A stretch of 63,545 nt of DNA. Source: Myroides sp. N17-2. Its GTDB lineage: Bacteria > Bacteroidota > Bacteroidia > Flavobacteriales > Flavobacteriaceae. Positions 1 through 8,371 of the stretch are shown one piece after another; position 1 is the stretch's first letter; each line of letters opens with the position of its first letter. The stretch covers positions 1-63,545 of the forward strand of contig NZ_NSGJ01000029.1 in the NCBI RefSeq assembly GCF_002286775.1. Reading direction: 5' to 3'. Below the pieces are notes generated by a model. It was not told the DNA's origin. It made no database searches and was given only the letters and a program-made list of their open reading frames with translations. Position numbers and translations under genes: made by a program.

Positions 1-38
1 TTCAAAAATATTAGTTACGTTTTAGTAACAACCGATTT

Positions 39-147
39 AAGGTGGTTATTGCAGCGGGGCTCACCTCTATCCATTTCGAACAGAGAAGTTAAGCCCGCTA
101 GCGCAGATGGTACTGCTAATCAGTGGGAGAGTATGTCGCCGCCTTTC
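39..147 (+). rRNA. rrf: 5S ribosomal RNA
   Basis: The stretch has the 5S layout: the 5' end AGGTGG (40-45) pairs with CCGCCT (139-144) to form helix I, and the conserved core ATTTCGAACAGAGAAGTTAAGCCC lies near 72-95 (given here as a landmark of the loop B/helix III region). It is the last gene of an rRNA operon whose 16S and 23S genes should lie just left of the window (inference). The exact ends are uncertain by a few bases. Confidence 0.93.
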
Positions 148-152
148 TTTAG

Positions 153-186
153 AATCCCCAATCTCGTATGAGGTTGGGGATTTTTT
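153..186 (+). terminator. Rho-independent terminator of the rRNA operon
   Basis: Inverted repeat AATCCCCAA (153-161) / TTGGGGATT (174-182) followed by a T-run, directly behind the 5S gene. Confidence 0.85.
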
Positions 187-367
187 GTTTTGTACTTTTC
201 TTATTTATATGTTTGTTATCTTAAATTATCAATAGATAAAACTTAATTTTTGTTTAAGTAAAGAATAGTTGTTGTCATTTTATGGCTTTGATTTAATGTT
301 TGGTACTTTATATGGTGAAAGTGCGATAATTTCTAGGGAAGGCTAAAAATAGTGACAATTTATGCAT

Positions 368-375
368 TATATTTG
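368..375 (+). promoter_or_regulatory. Bacteroidota -7 promoter box for the dehydratase gene
   Basis: TATATTTG matches the Bacteroidota consensus TAnnTTTG and ends 40 bp before the ATG at 416. No clear TTTG -33 box is visible at the usual distance, so the call rests on the -7 box and its position. Confidence 0.5.
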
Positions 376-415
376 CAGTTGGAAAAGTGTAGTAATTATT
401 ATCAAGTGAGAAAGT

Positions 416-2344
416 ATGAAAAATGCATTGAAAAGACAGTTAAAACGTGATACTCCTAGGGGAATCATTTTCGTGATAGACTTGTTAATTGTCTTGTTTA
501 CTTACTTTGTTTCTAGTATATTATTGACTAACTTCTTTGGTAACTTTTCTGTAGAATTGATGCTTAAGCGTATTCCTGTTTTATTCATTTGTTACATAAT
601 AAGTTTCCTTATTTTTAAACCTTTCAAAGGTGTTATTAGACAAACTAGTATTAAGGATATAGAGACAATCTTTGTTTCTTGTTTGTTCTCTGGAGCGATT
701 GTTATGATCATAAGTTCTCTTCAGAGAAATGAGTTCTTAGGGAGTAATCTTGAAGATTATTTAAGATACTCTTATTCTTTTGTTTTATTGCATCTTTTCT
801 TTACTTCTGCATTATTAATTCTTGCACGTTTATTTTATAGTCAGTTTTATCGTAGCTATGTTTTAGATGTGAGAAACCACAAGAGAGTTATCATTTATGG
901 TGCAGGTGATTCTGGTATAATTACTGTAGGTGCTTTACAAGGAGATACAAAGGTTCGTACACATATCGTATGTTTTGTAGATGATAATCCTAGTAAAGGT
1001 GGTAATAGATTAGCTGGATATAGAATATACAATCCTTCTGTCTTAGATGAAGCTTTTGTAACTAGTAATCGTATAGATGAAATTATTATTTCTATTCAGA
1101 ATATTACTCGTGAGAGATTAAATGATATATCAGAGGTTCTTGAGAATCTTCCTGTAAAAATTAAGATCATACCTCCAGCGACGGATTGGTTAGATGGATC
1201 TTATACTAATAAACAGATTAAAGAGCTAAAGATTGATGATTTACTAGGACGTAAGGCTATTCAATTAGACAATCCTTTTATAGCAAAAGAAATAGACAAT
1301 AAGGTAGTGTTGATCACTGGTGCAGCTGGATCTATTGGTAGTGAGATAGCAAGACAGGTGGCTCGTTTTAATTTTAGAAAGTTAATTCTAATTGACCATG
1401 CTGAATCTCCTCTTTACGATGTACAACAAACGATGGTTTCAAATCATCCAGAGGATATTGTTTATGTTGTTGGAAATATTCGTGACGAGAAGAAGATGGA
1501 TACTATCTTTGATTTGTATAAGCCAAGTTTAGTATATCACGCTGCGGCATATAAGCATGTACCGTTAATGGAATCTTTTCCTTATGAAGCGATTCATACT
1601 AATGTAAAGGGAACCAAGGTTATCGCAGACTTGTCTGTGAAACATAGTGTGAATAAATTCGTGATGGTTTCTACTGATAAAGCAGTTAATCCTACTAATG
1701 TGATGGGGGCGACTAAGCGAGCAGCAGAATTATACGTAACGAGTTTAAAAGATAATGGTGTAACAAGTTTTATCGTTACTCGTTTTGGTAATGTATTAGG
1801 TTCAAATGGATCTGTTATTCCTCTTTTTAAACGTCAGATAGAGGCCGGTGGACCACTGACTGTAACACACCAAGATATTACACGTTTCTTTATGACTATC
1901 CCTGAGGCTTGTCAGTTAGTATTAGAAGCTTCGATTATGGGACATGGAGGAGAGATATTCGTGTTTGATATGGGGAAATCAATGAAGATATTTGATTTAG
2001 CCAAACGTATGATTCGATTAAGCGGATATAGTTATCCTGAAGATATAGATATTAAAATTACTGGATTAAGACCAGGTGAAAAGATATTCGAAGAGCTTTT
2101 AGCAAATGATGAGAATACTGTAAAAACCCATCATGAGAAAATAATGATCGCCAAGGTACGTAATCAAGATATTAATACGATTAGAACTAATTTAGAAATA
2201 ATGTGTAATTATGTCTGTCAGAATGAAGGGCAGGAGGATGTAGAAGACTTGGTAAGACAGTTAAAAAATATAGTACCGGAATTTAGATCTCAAAACTCTC
2301 GTTTTGAATGTTTAGATAAAGTAGAAGAATGTTCAGCTCATTAG
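416..2344 (+). CDS. Membrane-bound nucleotide-sugar 4,6-dehydratase/epimerase (CapD/WbpM/PglF family)
   Basis: A 642-residue polysaccharide-biosynthesis enzyme. About four hydrophobic helices fill residues 15-145. A first Rossmann-like domain starts near 158 (VIIYGAGDSG). The catalytic extended-SDR domain starts at 297 with the NAD(P)-binding motif TGAAGSIG (301-308). The T420-D421-K422 triad and the MGATK motif (430-434) match the PglF/FlaA1/WbpM class, where they replace the usual SDR Ser-Tyr-Lys. These enzymes convert UDP-GlcNAc-type sugars to 4-keto-6-deoxy intermediates for capsule, LPS or glycoprotein sugars. The length is normal for the long membrane form. The gene stands alone behind the rRNA operon. 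Its stop codon overlaps that of the convergent gene and lies inside a terminator hairpin. The exact sugar substrate cannot be read from sequence. Confidence 0.9.
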   Translation: MKNALKRQLKRDTPRGIIFVIDLLIVLFTYFVSSILLTNFFGNFSVELMLKRIPVLFICYIISFLIFKPFKGVIRQTSIKDIETIFVSCLFSGAIVMIISSLQRNEFLGSNLEDYLRYSYSFVLLHLFFTSALLILARLFYSQFYRSYVLDVRNHKRVIIYGAGDSGIITVGALQGDTKVRTHIVCFVDDNPSKGGNRLAGYRIYNPSVLDEAFVTSNRIDEIIISIQNITRERLNDISEVLENLPVKIKIIPPATDWLDGSYTNKQIKELKIDDLLGRKAIQLDNPFIAKEIDNKVVLITGAAGSIGSEIARQVARFNFRKLILIDHAESPLYDVQQTMVSNHPEDIVYVVGNIRDEKKMDTIFDLYKPSLVYHAAAYKHVPLMESFPYEAIHTNVKGTKVIADLSVKHSVNKFVMVSTDKAVNPTNVMGATKRAAELYVTSLKDNGVTSFIVTRFGNVLGSNGSVIPLFKRQIEAGGPLTVTHQDITRFFMTIPEACQLVLEASIMGHGGEIFVFDMGKSMKIFDLAKRMIRLSGYSYPEDIDIKITGLRPGEKIFEELLANDENTVKTHHEKIMIAKVRNQDINTIRTNLEIMCNYVCQNEGQEDVEDLVRQLKNIVPEFRSQNSRFECLDKVEECSAH

Positions 2345-2359
2345 CTGAACATTTTTTTT
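2329..2359 (+). terminator. Terminator built over two convergent stop codons
   Basis: Inverted repeat ATGTTCAGCT (2329-2338) / AGCTGAACAT (2343-2352) followed by eight T. The stem contains the end of the dehydratase gene and the stop of the opposing MutS-like gene. Confidence 0.75.
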
Positions 2360-3993
2360 GTAGTATAGGCTAGGTCCGTTATTTCTTTAGGGAAATCATG
2401 TAATTCTAATATTTTGATAGCATTGGTTGTTTTAGGATGTCCAAATTTAAGTTTGTAGTCAAAATTTAATTCATTATTGATAATGCTTTCTTGGAAGTAG
2501 TGGCATTGATACCCTTCTTCTTTTAGTAAGTTTATTAATTCAAGGTCATGTGTGGATACTATTACAATGTCTCTTTCTTTGTTTAAGTATTTTAAAATGG
2601 CGTATGCGGCAGATATTCTTTCTATGGTATTTGTTCCTTTTAGAATTTCATCTAGTACATATAGATGTGGTATATTGATTTGTGATTGTTTTATAAAATG
2701 TTTAAGCTGTTTTACTTCTTGTAGGTAGTAGCTTGTTTGACTGTAAAGATCATCTGTGATTCTTATAGATGTATTTATATGAAAAAAATCTGCTGTATAC
2801 TTCGTAGCAAAAACAAAACCTATTGTTTGAGCTAGTATTGTGTTAAGCGCTAGCGTTCTTATAAAGGTAGTCTTACCAGACATATTAGAGCCTGTTAATA
2901 GAAAGCTTTTATTTTTTAGCTGTAAAGTATTGGTTGTACATTTTTCTATCAAAGGATGAGCTAAGTCTTCTACATCTAACTCCTTAGTGTCTTTGAAAGT
3001 AGGTTTACATAGTTTGTTGTTGGCATGTAAAGAAGCTAGTGAAATAGCTATGTCTATTTTTGCAATGGTTTCAAATGATATAGTAAGCTCTTTTTTAGTT
3101 TGTTTAGCATTGATTAAAAATGTCTCGAAAGCGATAGTTTCGATGTTTAGCATTATTTTTAGTATTTCTACAGGGAACATTACTAACGATGTTATTTCAT
3201 CTTTGTATACATTTTCTATATTAAAGAAATGTGTTAGTTTATATAGTAATTGTAGCTTTTTACTAGCTATTTTAGCCTCTTTAAAATTGTATACTTTAGA
3301 TAGTTTAGTTATGTTCTGTAATTTTATGTTTGTTCGATAAACATATTTAAAGTATTGTGTCGCGTTGAGATGATCATATTGAGTGTATTTGTTTTTGTAG
3401 TGTAGAACTAGATTTATACTTAAAATTGGGAGTAGTAGCATAGACCAAACTAAGCTATATATGCTTAATAATAATGTACATACTGTAATAATATTTAGGG
3501 TGTAAGCTAATTTAAGTTTAAAAGAATTTGTTGAAATATTTGTAGTAAATAAGCTATGGTAATGGTATGCGTTCTTATTAGATATGGGAGAAAGTAGTAT
3601 TTGTATTTTTAGTCTTTCTTCATTGTCTAGGATGAAAAAGTCTATTAGATCATCTAAGGTTCTTACACTTTCTTTAGATTCTATAGTATGAAGCTTATGA
3701 TAGAGATATTGTTGACCTATTACGGAAGTTGTTCTATCAAGATAAATGTAAATATCATCTAGATCTAAATCATTATTTATAGTTGAAGTTATATTTTGAA
3801 AACTTGGCTGATTATCTTTTACAGCATTGTGATATTGGCTTATTTTGTCAAAATTATAATCTTTGCTTAGTCTTGGTATTCCCCAATTAGTTTTGAGTTT
3901 ATCTATGAGAATTTTTTTTCTCTTTCTTTGTTGCTTATTGTTGTAGATGATAATTAGCATTAAAATTATCAAAAGGCCTAATATCCATTCCAT
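2341..3993 (-). CDS. Membrane-anchored MutS-related ATPase
   Basis: A 550-residue protein with a C-terminal MutS-type ATPase: Walker A GSNMSGKT (368-375), Walker B LYVLDEILKGTNT and the following STHD switch. The N-terminal mismatch-binding and connector domains of true MutS are absent. Instead there is a hydrophobic N-terminal helix (residues 3-17) and a hydrophobic hairpin near 165-200. The architecture fits the 'DNA mismatch repair protein MutS domain V' family common in Flavobacteriia, whose function is not established. A membrane location is inferred from the hydrophobic segments. It is transcribed alone, convergent with the dehydratase gene and separated from metK by a terminator. A role in ordinary mismatch repair is doubtful. 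Confidence 0.8.
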   Translation of the reverse strand: MEWILGLLIILMLIIIYNNKQQRKRKKILIDKLKTNWGIPRLSKDYNFDKISQYHNAVKDNQPSFQNITSTINNDLDLDDIYIYLDRTTSVIGQQYLYHKLHTIESKESVRTLDDLIDFFILDNEERLKIQILLSPISNKNAYHYHSLFTTNISTNSFKLKLAYTLNIITVCTLLLSIYSLVWSMLLLPILSINLVLHYKNKYTQYDHLNATQYFKYVYRTNIKLQNITKLSKVYNFKEAKIASKKLQLLYKLTHFFNIENVYKDEITSLVMFPVEILKIMLNIETIAFETFLINAKQTKKELTISFETIAKIDIAISLASLHANNKLCKPTFKDTKELDVEDLAHPLIEKCTTNTLQLKNKSFLLTGSNMSGKTTFIRTLALNTILAQTIGFVFATKYTADFFHINTSIRITDDLYSQTSYYLQEVKQLKHFIKQSQINIPHLYVLDEILKGTNTIERISAAYAILKYLNKERDIVIVSTHDLELINLLKEEGYQCHYFQESIINNELNFDYKLKFGHPKTTNAIKILELHDFPKEITDLAYTTKKMFS

Positions 3994-4020
3994 ACTTTAT
4001 AGTTGTGTAAAGTAAATATA

Positions 4021-4052
4021 TAAAAAAAAAGGAACTGCTATAAACAGTTCCT
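4021..4052 (-). terminator. metK terminator
   Basis: On the minus strand GGAACTG and CAGTTCC (plus 4045-4051 and 4031-4037) form a stem followed by a run of nine T. It sits between metK and the MutS-like gene. Confidence 0.8.
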
Positions 4053-4078
4053 CTTCTATATAATTGAATGGGTATATA

Positions 4079-5371
4079 TTAAATATTGAAAGAAGCTTTG
4101 ATATCTTCTATTCTATCTAATTTTTCCCAAGTAAATAACTCTACTTCGATTTCTTTAGTTTCTCCACCTGGTCTAGTGAATACCTTAGTTACCGTCTGTG
4201 GTTTACGTCCCATGTGTCCGTAAGCAGCTGTCTCACTATAGATAGGGTTTCTAAGCTTAAGACTAGTTTCTATGAAATAAGGTCTTAGATCAAATAACTC
4301 ACTTACTTTCTTAGCAATCTCTCCATCTGTTAGGTTAACATTACTAGTTCCATACGTATTGATGTATAAACCTGTTGGTTTAGCTACTCCGATAGCATAA
4401 GATACTTGTACTAATACTTCGTCAGCTACACCAGCAGCCACTAAGTTCTTAGCGATATGTCTAGTTGCATAAGCTGCACTACGGTCTACTTTACTTGGAT
4501 CTTTTCCAGAGAATGCACCACCACCGTGAGCACCTTTTCCACCATAAGTATCTACGATAATCTTACGACCTGTAAGACCAGTATCTCCATGAGGACCTCC
4601 GATAACGAATACACCTGTTGGATTAATTAAGTACTCTATTTCTTCGTTGTTTTCAAATAAGTATTTGTATTGAGGGTATTTATTTAATACACGTGCAATC
4701 AATACTTCTTTGATGTCTTTTTCTATTTGTGCTTGCATTGTTTTCTCTGCAGCAATTTTAGCTTCAACTGAGTTGTCAACTGGTTTGATGAAATCATCAT
4801 GTTGAGTAGAAAGAACGATAGTAACGATTCTGATAGGAGTGTTATTATCATCATATTCTAAAGTAACTTGACTCTTCGCATCAGGTCTAAGATAAGTAAC
4901 TTCAGTACTCTCTCTTCTGATAGCTGCTAATTCTTGTAGTAGTTTATGAGAAAGGTCTAAAGCTAAAGGCATATAATCCTCAGTTTCTTTAGTAGCGTAA
5001 CCAAACATCATTCCTTGGTCACCAGCTCCTTGTTCTTCAGGACTTTTTCTGTCTACACCTTGATTAATATCTGCAGACTGTTCGTGAATAGCAGATAAGA
5101 TACCACATGAGTTAGCCTCAAACATATATTCACTTTTCGTGTAACCAATGCGTTTGATTACATCTCTAGCGATCTGTTGTACGTCTAAGTATGTATTTGA
5201 TTTAACTTCACCAGCTAAGATAACCTGTCCAGTAGTAACTAATGTTTCACAAGCTACCTTTGAGTCTTGGTCAAATGCTAAAAAGTTGTCGATTAAAGCA
5301 TCAGATATTTGGTCAGCAATTTTATCTGGATGTCCTTCACTTACTGATTCAGATGTAAAGTAATAAGCCAT
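4079..5371 (-). CDS. metK: S-adenosylmethionine synthetase
   Basis: Methionine adenosyltransferase, which makes SAM from methionine and ATP in the cytoplasm. Family signatures seen are [13 protein letters not shown] near the N-terminus, [13 protein letters not shown] (about 115-127) and the C-terminal loop [16 protein letters not shown]. At 430 residues it is longer than the roughly 384 of E. coli; the extra length lies mainly in the middle, before GGPHGDTG, as is usual for Bacteroidota. It is a single-gene unit with its own promoter (5496-5503), leader riboswitch and terminator, which suggests feedback control by its product. Confidence 0.97.
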   Translation of the reverse strand: MAYYFTSESVSEGHPDKIADQISDALIDNFLAFDQDSKVACETLVTTGQVILAGEVKSNTYLDVQQIARDVIKRIGYTKSEYMFEANSCGILSAIHEQSADINQGVDRKSPEEQGAGDQGMMFGYATKETEDYMPLALDLSHKLLQELAAIRRESTEVTYLRPDAKSQVTLEYDDNNTPIRIVTIVLSTQHDDFIKPVDNSVEAKIAAEKTMQAQIEKDIKEVLIARVLNKYPQYKYLFENNEEIEYLINPTGVFVIGGPHGDTGLTGRKIIVDTYGGKGAHGGGAFSGKDPSKVDRSAAYATRHIAKNLVAAGVADEVLVQVSYAIGVAKPTGLYINTYGTSNVNLTDGEIAKKVSELFDLRPYFIETSLKLRNPIYSETAAYGHMGRKPQTVTKVFTRPGGETKEIEVELFTWEKLDRIEDIKASFNI

Positions 5372-5410
5372 AATAATTATTTTTTATAAATTAAAAATAG
5401 AGGAAATGGC

Positions 5411-5481
5411 TAAAGGGGAAGTATGAATTTCTGCTTTAGCATTTTTTACCGAGGTTGCAATCAGTACAAATTCTTCCTCCT
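5411..5481 (-). promoter_or_regulatory. Probable SAM-II-type riboswitch in the metK leader
   Basis: The minus-strand leader holds GAGG (5479-5476) pairing with CCUC (5454-5451) around a loop with AUUUG and AUUGCAA, then GGUAAAAAAUGCUAAAGC. Order and motifs (AUUGCA before the 3' P1 strand, AUAAAUG-like stretch, GCUAAA) resemble the SAM-II class, of which a long-loop variant is known in Bacteroidota. The gene downstream makes SAM, which fits. The pseudoknot pairing could not be confirmed by eye, and the 3' boundary is a guess. Confidence 0.55.
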
Positions 5482-5495
5482 GTTATTTTGTGTTG

Positions 5496-5527
5496 CAAAT
5501 GTATTAACTATTTTAATATAGAAGCAA
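5496..5527 (-). promoter_or_regulatory. metK promoter
   Basis: Minus-strand TTTG (5527-5524), a 20-nt spacer, then TACATTTG (5503-5496), matching the Bacteroidota -33/-7 consensus. Transcription would begin just before the riboswitch-like leader. Confidence 0.65.
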
Positions 5528-5789
5528 ATATTTTTGTATTTTATATTTATGTTAACTTTTAATAACGATATTAAGTGATTGATATAGCTAGTTTTAGTCG
5601 TTTATATTATTTTAAAATTCTTTCTATTTAAAAATAGTAGTATGAACTGTCAACATATTCTAATAACTAAGGGAGTTCTATTCCTTTTGCTTCGTTTAGA
5701 AAGTAATGTTAGAGTATGGAAGGATGGTTTTGTGTTAAATAGTGTTTATGAATTGCCTTATTGATAAAAATCTGTTCAAAAAATATTAA

Positions 5790-5823
5790 TTTGACATATT
5801 ATATTGATTGTTTTGTATTTTTG
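5790..5823 (+). promoter_or_regulatory. Promoter of the carbonic anhydrase pair
   Basis: TTTG (5790-5793), a 22-nt spacer and TATTTTTG (5816-5823), a full match to TAnnTTTG, 32 bp before the ATG at 5856. The spacer is slightly longer than usual. Confidence 0.55.
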
Positions 5824-5855
5824 TCAACAGTTTAGAATTATAAACAACAATTAGA

Positions 5856-6500
5856 ATGAGACTACACAACATAGAAGACCAAAAATCACTTACGCCACAG
5901 TTAGCACTTTCTTTTTTAACTGAAGGGAATAAACGCTTTGTGGAAAACTTAAAAGCTCATAGTAATTTATTAGAACAAGTTAACTCTACTAAAGAAGGGC
6001 AGTACCCTTTCGCTATTATACTTAGCTGTATAGATAGCCGTACTTCAGCAGAGTTAATCTTCGATCAAGGATTAGGAGACATATTCAGCGCACGTATAGC
6101 GGGTAATGTTTTGAATGAGGATATTATCGGATCGATGGAGTTCGCATGTAAGTTAGCAAATAGCAAGCTTATTATGGTATTAGGTCATTCACATTGTGGG
6201 GCTATTACAGGAGCGTGTAAAGGGGCTAAACTTGGACATTTAACTAATTTATTAGCTAAAGTAGAGCCATCTATAGATTATGTAAAAGCAAATAATAGCG
6301 ACTTAGATATCCACTCTAAAGAAGCGGTGGACTTAGTAGCTTATCACAACGTAGAGTATACTATCGACCATATTCTTAGTACTAGTACAGTATTAAGCGA
6401 GATGTATGAATCAGGAGAGATAGGTATCGTAGGTGCGTTTTATAAAGTAGAAACAGGAGAGGTAAACATCGTAAAAGAGATGTTTATTGATAAAAAATAA
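5856..6500 (+). CDS. Beta-class carbonic anhydrase (first of a tandem pair)
   Basis: A 214-residue enzyme interconverting CO2 and bicarbonate. Zinc ligands C58, H111 and C114 are in place (SCIDSR at 57-62, HSHCG at 111-115), with the D60-R62 dyad of active beta-carbonic anhydrases. It begins with a short lead before the fold (FLTEGNKRFVENL), as in the stand-alone bacterial type. No signal peptide is seen, so it is cytoplasmic. It is followed after 4 bp by a second enzyme of the same class but a different subgroup; the two sequences are quite unlike outside the zinc motifs, so this is not a recent duplication. Confidence 0.93.
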   Translation: MRLHNIEDQKSLTPQLALSFLTEGNKRFVENLKAHSNLLEQVNSTKEGQYPFAIILSCIDSRTSAELIFDQGLGDIFSARIAGNVLNEDIIGSMEFACKLANSKLIMVLGHSHCGAITGACKGAKLGHLTNLLAKVEPSIDYVKANNSDLDIHSKEAVDLVAYHNVEYTIDHILSTSTVLSEMYESGEIGIVGAFYKVETGEVNIVKEMFIDKK

Positions 6501-6504
6501 GACT

Positions 6505-7155
6505 ATGGCACATAGTGAGTTTTACAAAAAGATATTAGAACGCAATAGAGAATGGGTAGAGGATAGACTATCAGTTAATCCTGACTATTTTAAGCGACTA
6601 TCAGAGAAGCAGACTCCTCCAGTGTTATGGATAGGATGTTCGGACAGTAGAGTGCCTGCTAACGAGATCATCGGAGCAGAGCCAGGTGATGTATTCGTAC
6701 ATCGTAACATCGCTAACATGGTCATTCACTCAGATATGAATATGCTAAGTGTACTAGACTACGCAGTTAATATCTTAAAGATTAAGGATATTATCGTGTG
6801 TGGGCATTATGGCTGTGGTGGTGTATTAGCTGCTATGAAGAATGAGTCGTATGGGCTAATTGATAACTGGATTCGACATATCAAGACCGTTTATAGACTA
6901 CATAATCAAGAACTAGATCAGATAGATGATGAAGTGGCTCGTTTTAATCGTTTTGTAGAACTGAATGTACATGAACAAGTCTATGATTTAGCGAAAACCT
7001 CTATTGTACAAGAGGCTTGGGCTCGTAATCAGGATTTGAGTATACACGGTTGGGTTTACGGACTTAACTCTGGATATGTTACTGACTTAGGTGTAAACCT
7101 GATGAATAATAACGATCTAGATGAAGTATATCAACTTCGCTTTAAGAAGATATAA
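6505..7155 (+). CDS. can: Beta-class carbonic anhydrase (Can type)
   Basis: A 216-residue enzyme of the E. coli Can type. C45, D47 and R49 (CSDSR) and H101 and C104 (HYGCGG) give the complete active site; GAEPGDVFVHRNIANMV is also characteristic. A TTG six codons upstream (6487) is in frame and overlaps the preceding gene, but the ATG at 6505 gives the family's normal N-terminus (MAHSEFYKKIL). It is co-transcribed with the upstream paralogue. Having both may secure bicarbonate for carboxylases at low CO2 (inference). It is convergent with the next gene, with 3 bp between the stops. Confidence 0.94.
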   Translation: MAHSEFYKKILERNREWVEDRLSVNPDYFKRLSEKQTPPVLWIGCSDSRVPANEIIGAEPGDVFVHRNIANMVIHSDMNMLSVLDYAVNILKIKDIIVCGHYGCGGVLAAMKNESYGLIDNWIRHIKTVYRLHNQELDQIDDEVARFNRFVELNVHEQVYDLAKTSIVQEAWARNQDLSIHGWVYGLNSGYVTDLGVNLMNNNDLDEVYQLRFKKI

Positions 7156-7158
7156 CTT

Positions 7159-8322
7159 TTAGTCATCCGTATTTTCATTAAATGATGAAGGCAATAGGGA
7201 AGGGATAAACCTTAGTAAAATAGGTAATAGAATAGTCCCTCCTGGCAAAATAAAGATAGCAAGAGAAGGGATGGTTTTAATAACTTCAATAGTTTGTTTT
7301 TTAACCATCTTTTTTTCTTCCTTATTTAAATCTCTACGTGTAGAGTCCACTAATAACTTCATAAGTTGCGTATTCTTTTGCAATTCTTTTATTAGTCTTC
7401 CTTTATTCCTAGTAAGTAAAAGTTCTATATAACTACTAGAATTCTTAATCACATTATCAAATAGGTTACTAGATTTATAGTAATAATATTCTTTATTGTT
7501 TTTTTCTAATACTTTCTCAAAGTAGAATATACTCTCTTTTAGTTTATCTTCACTGTATAAGATAGTAGAATAGGGTGCCTGACTGAAATCCGGTAACTCA
7601 ATTTCTTGTGCCTCGTTATCCCATGAGTTGCAAACTATGTAATCAATAATAAAATTACTTTCAAAGTTGATACTAGGCCTCAATTTGATAGGGTCAGTGT
7701 CTAATGATTTATTAGATTCTAAAAAGGTGATTAGTTGTAAATCCTTTTTATTGGGTTGATTTTGATTCTTTTTAAACGAAAGGGTAATCTCTTTTAGTTG
7801 TTCTACTATATGTTGTGTGAATACATTAGGATCAATTTTTTCATTGATATAAGCTTCAAACGCAAGTATATCAATGAATAATAGAATCATATTTAGCACA
7901 AAATCGTTGCTCTTAGACTCAGAGAAGAAGTGTTCTTTACAGCGTAGAGAGAATATATTCTCTAGTTTACTATAGGGATTCTTATCGTTAAAAAAGCCAG
8001 TTATGATATTAGTCTTATGAGGAATAAGTATATCGTAGAAGTCTATTAGCGTCGTTATGAATTGATCTGTATCATCTGACTTCAGGTGAATATTAAATAC
8101 TTTCTCTAAGAGTTGTAAGTAGCATATCTTAGACAGTTCTTCTTGCGTATATTTAAAGTTTTTATAGATATCAGGAAGTTCAGCTATATCGATGATACCA
8201 TAGCTAAACCCTATTTTTCTGACCATAGTAGAGATATCCTCACTATTATCAGAAGCGAATATTTGATATTGGTTTTTCTCAGTAAAATACTTTTTTATCC
8301 AGCCGTTAGTAGATGGGTTCAT
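7159..8322 (-). CDS. LETM1-related protein (biofilm-associated family of Flavobacteriia)
   Basis: A 387-residue protein. The only recognisable part is the C-terminus: a basic stretch (EKKMVKKQTIEVIKTIPSL) leading into a hydrophobic segment with LPGGTILLPILLRFIP, which resembles the membrane segment of mitochondrial LETM1 and its flavobacterial relatives. The first about 320 residues are hydrophilic and helical with no known motif. Flavobacterial homologues carry the name 'LETM1-related biofilm-associated protein'; the molecular function is unknown. It is a single gene downstream of the RimK fusion, with a terminator between them. Confidence 0.6.
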   Translation of the reverse strand: MNPSTNGWIKKYFTEKNQYQIFASDNSEDISTMVRKIGFSYGIIDIAELPDIYKNFKYTQEELSKICYLQLLEKVFNIHLKSDDTDQFITTLIDFYDILIPHKTNIITGFFNDKNPYSKLENIFSLRCKEHFFSESKSNDFVLNMILLFIDILAFEAYINEKIDPNVFTQHIVEQLKEITLSFKKNQNQPNKKDLQLITFLESNKSLDTDPIKLRPSINFESNFIIDYIVCNSWDNEAQEIELPDFSQAPYSTILYSEDKLKESIFYFEKVLEKNNKEYYYYKSSNLFDNVIKNSSSYIELLLTRNKGRLIKELQKNTQLMKLLVDSTRRDLNKEEKKMVKKQTIEVIKTIPSLAIFILPGGTILLPILLRFIPSLLPSSFNENTDD

Positions 8323-8332
8323 GCGAGTCTAA

Positions 8333-8367
8333 TTAAAAAAAAAGTGATGGTTATTAGCCATCACTTA
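8333..8367 (-). terminator. Terminator behind the RimK fusion gene
   Basis: Inverted repeat AAGTGATGG (8342-8350) / CCATCACTT (8358-8366); on the minus strand it is followed by about nine T. It separates the RimK fusion from the LETM1-related gene. Confidence 0.8.
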
Positions 8368-8371
8368 CAGT

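Larger units (their letters stand above)
5372..5855. other. Intergenic region between metK and the carbonic anhydrases
   Basis: It holds the metK leader and promoter on the left and the carbonic anhydrase promoter near 5790-5823 on the right. The AT-rich middle (about 5530-5780) shows no gene or repeat that I recognise. Confidence 0.6.
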
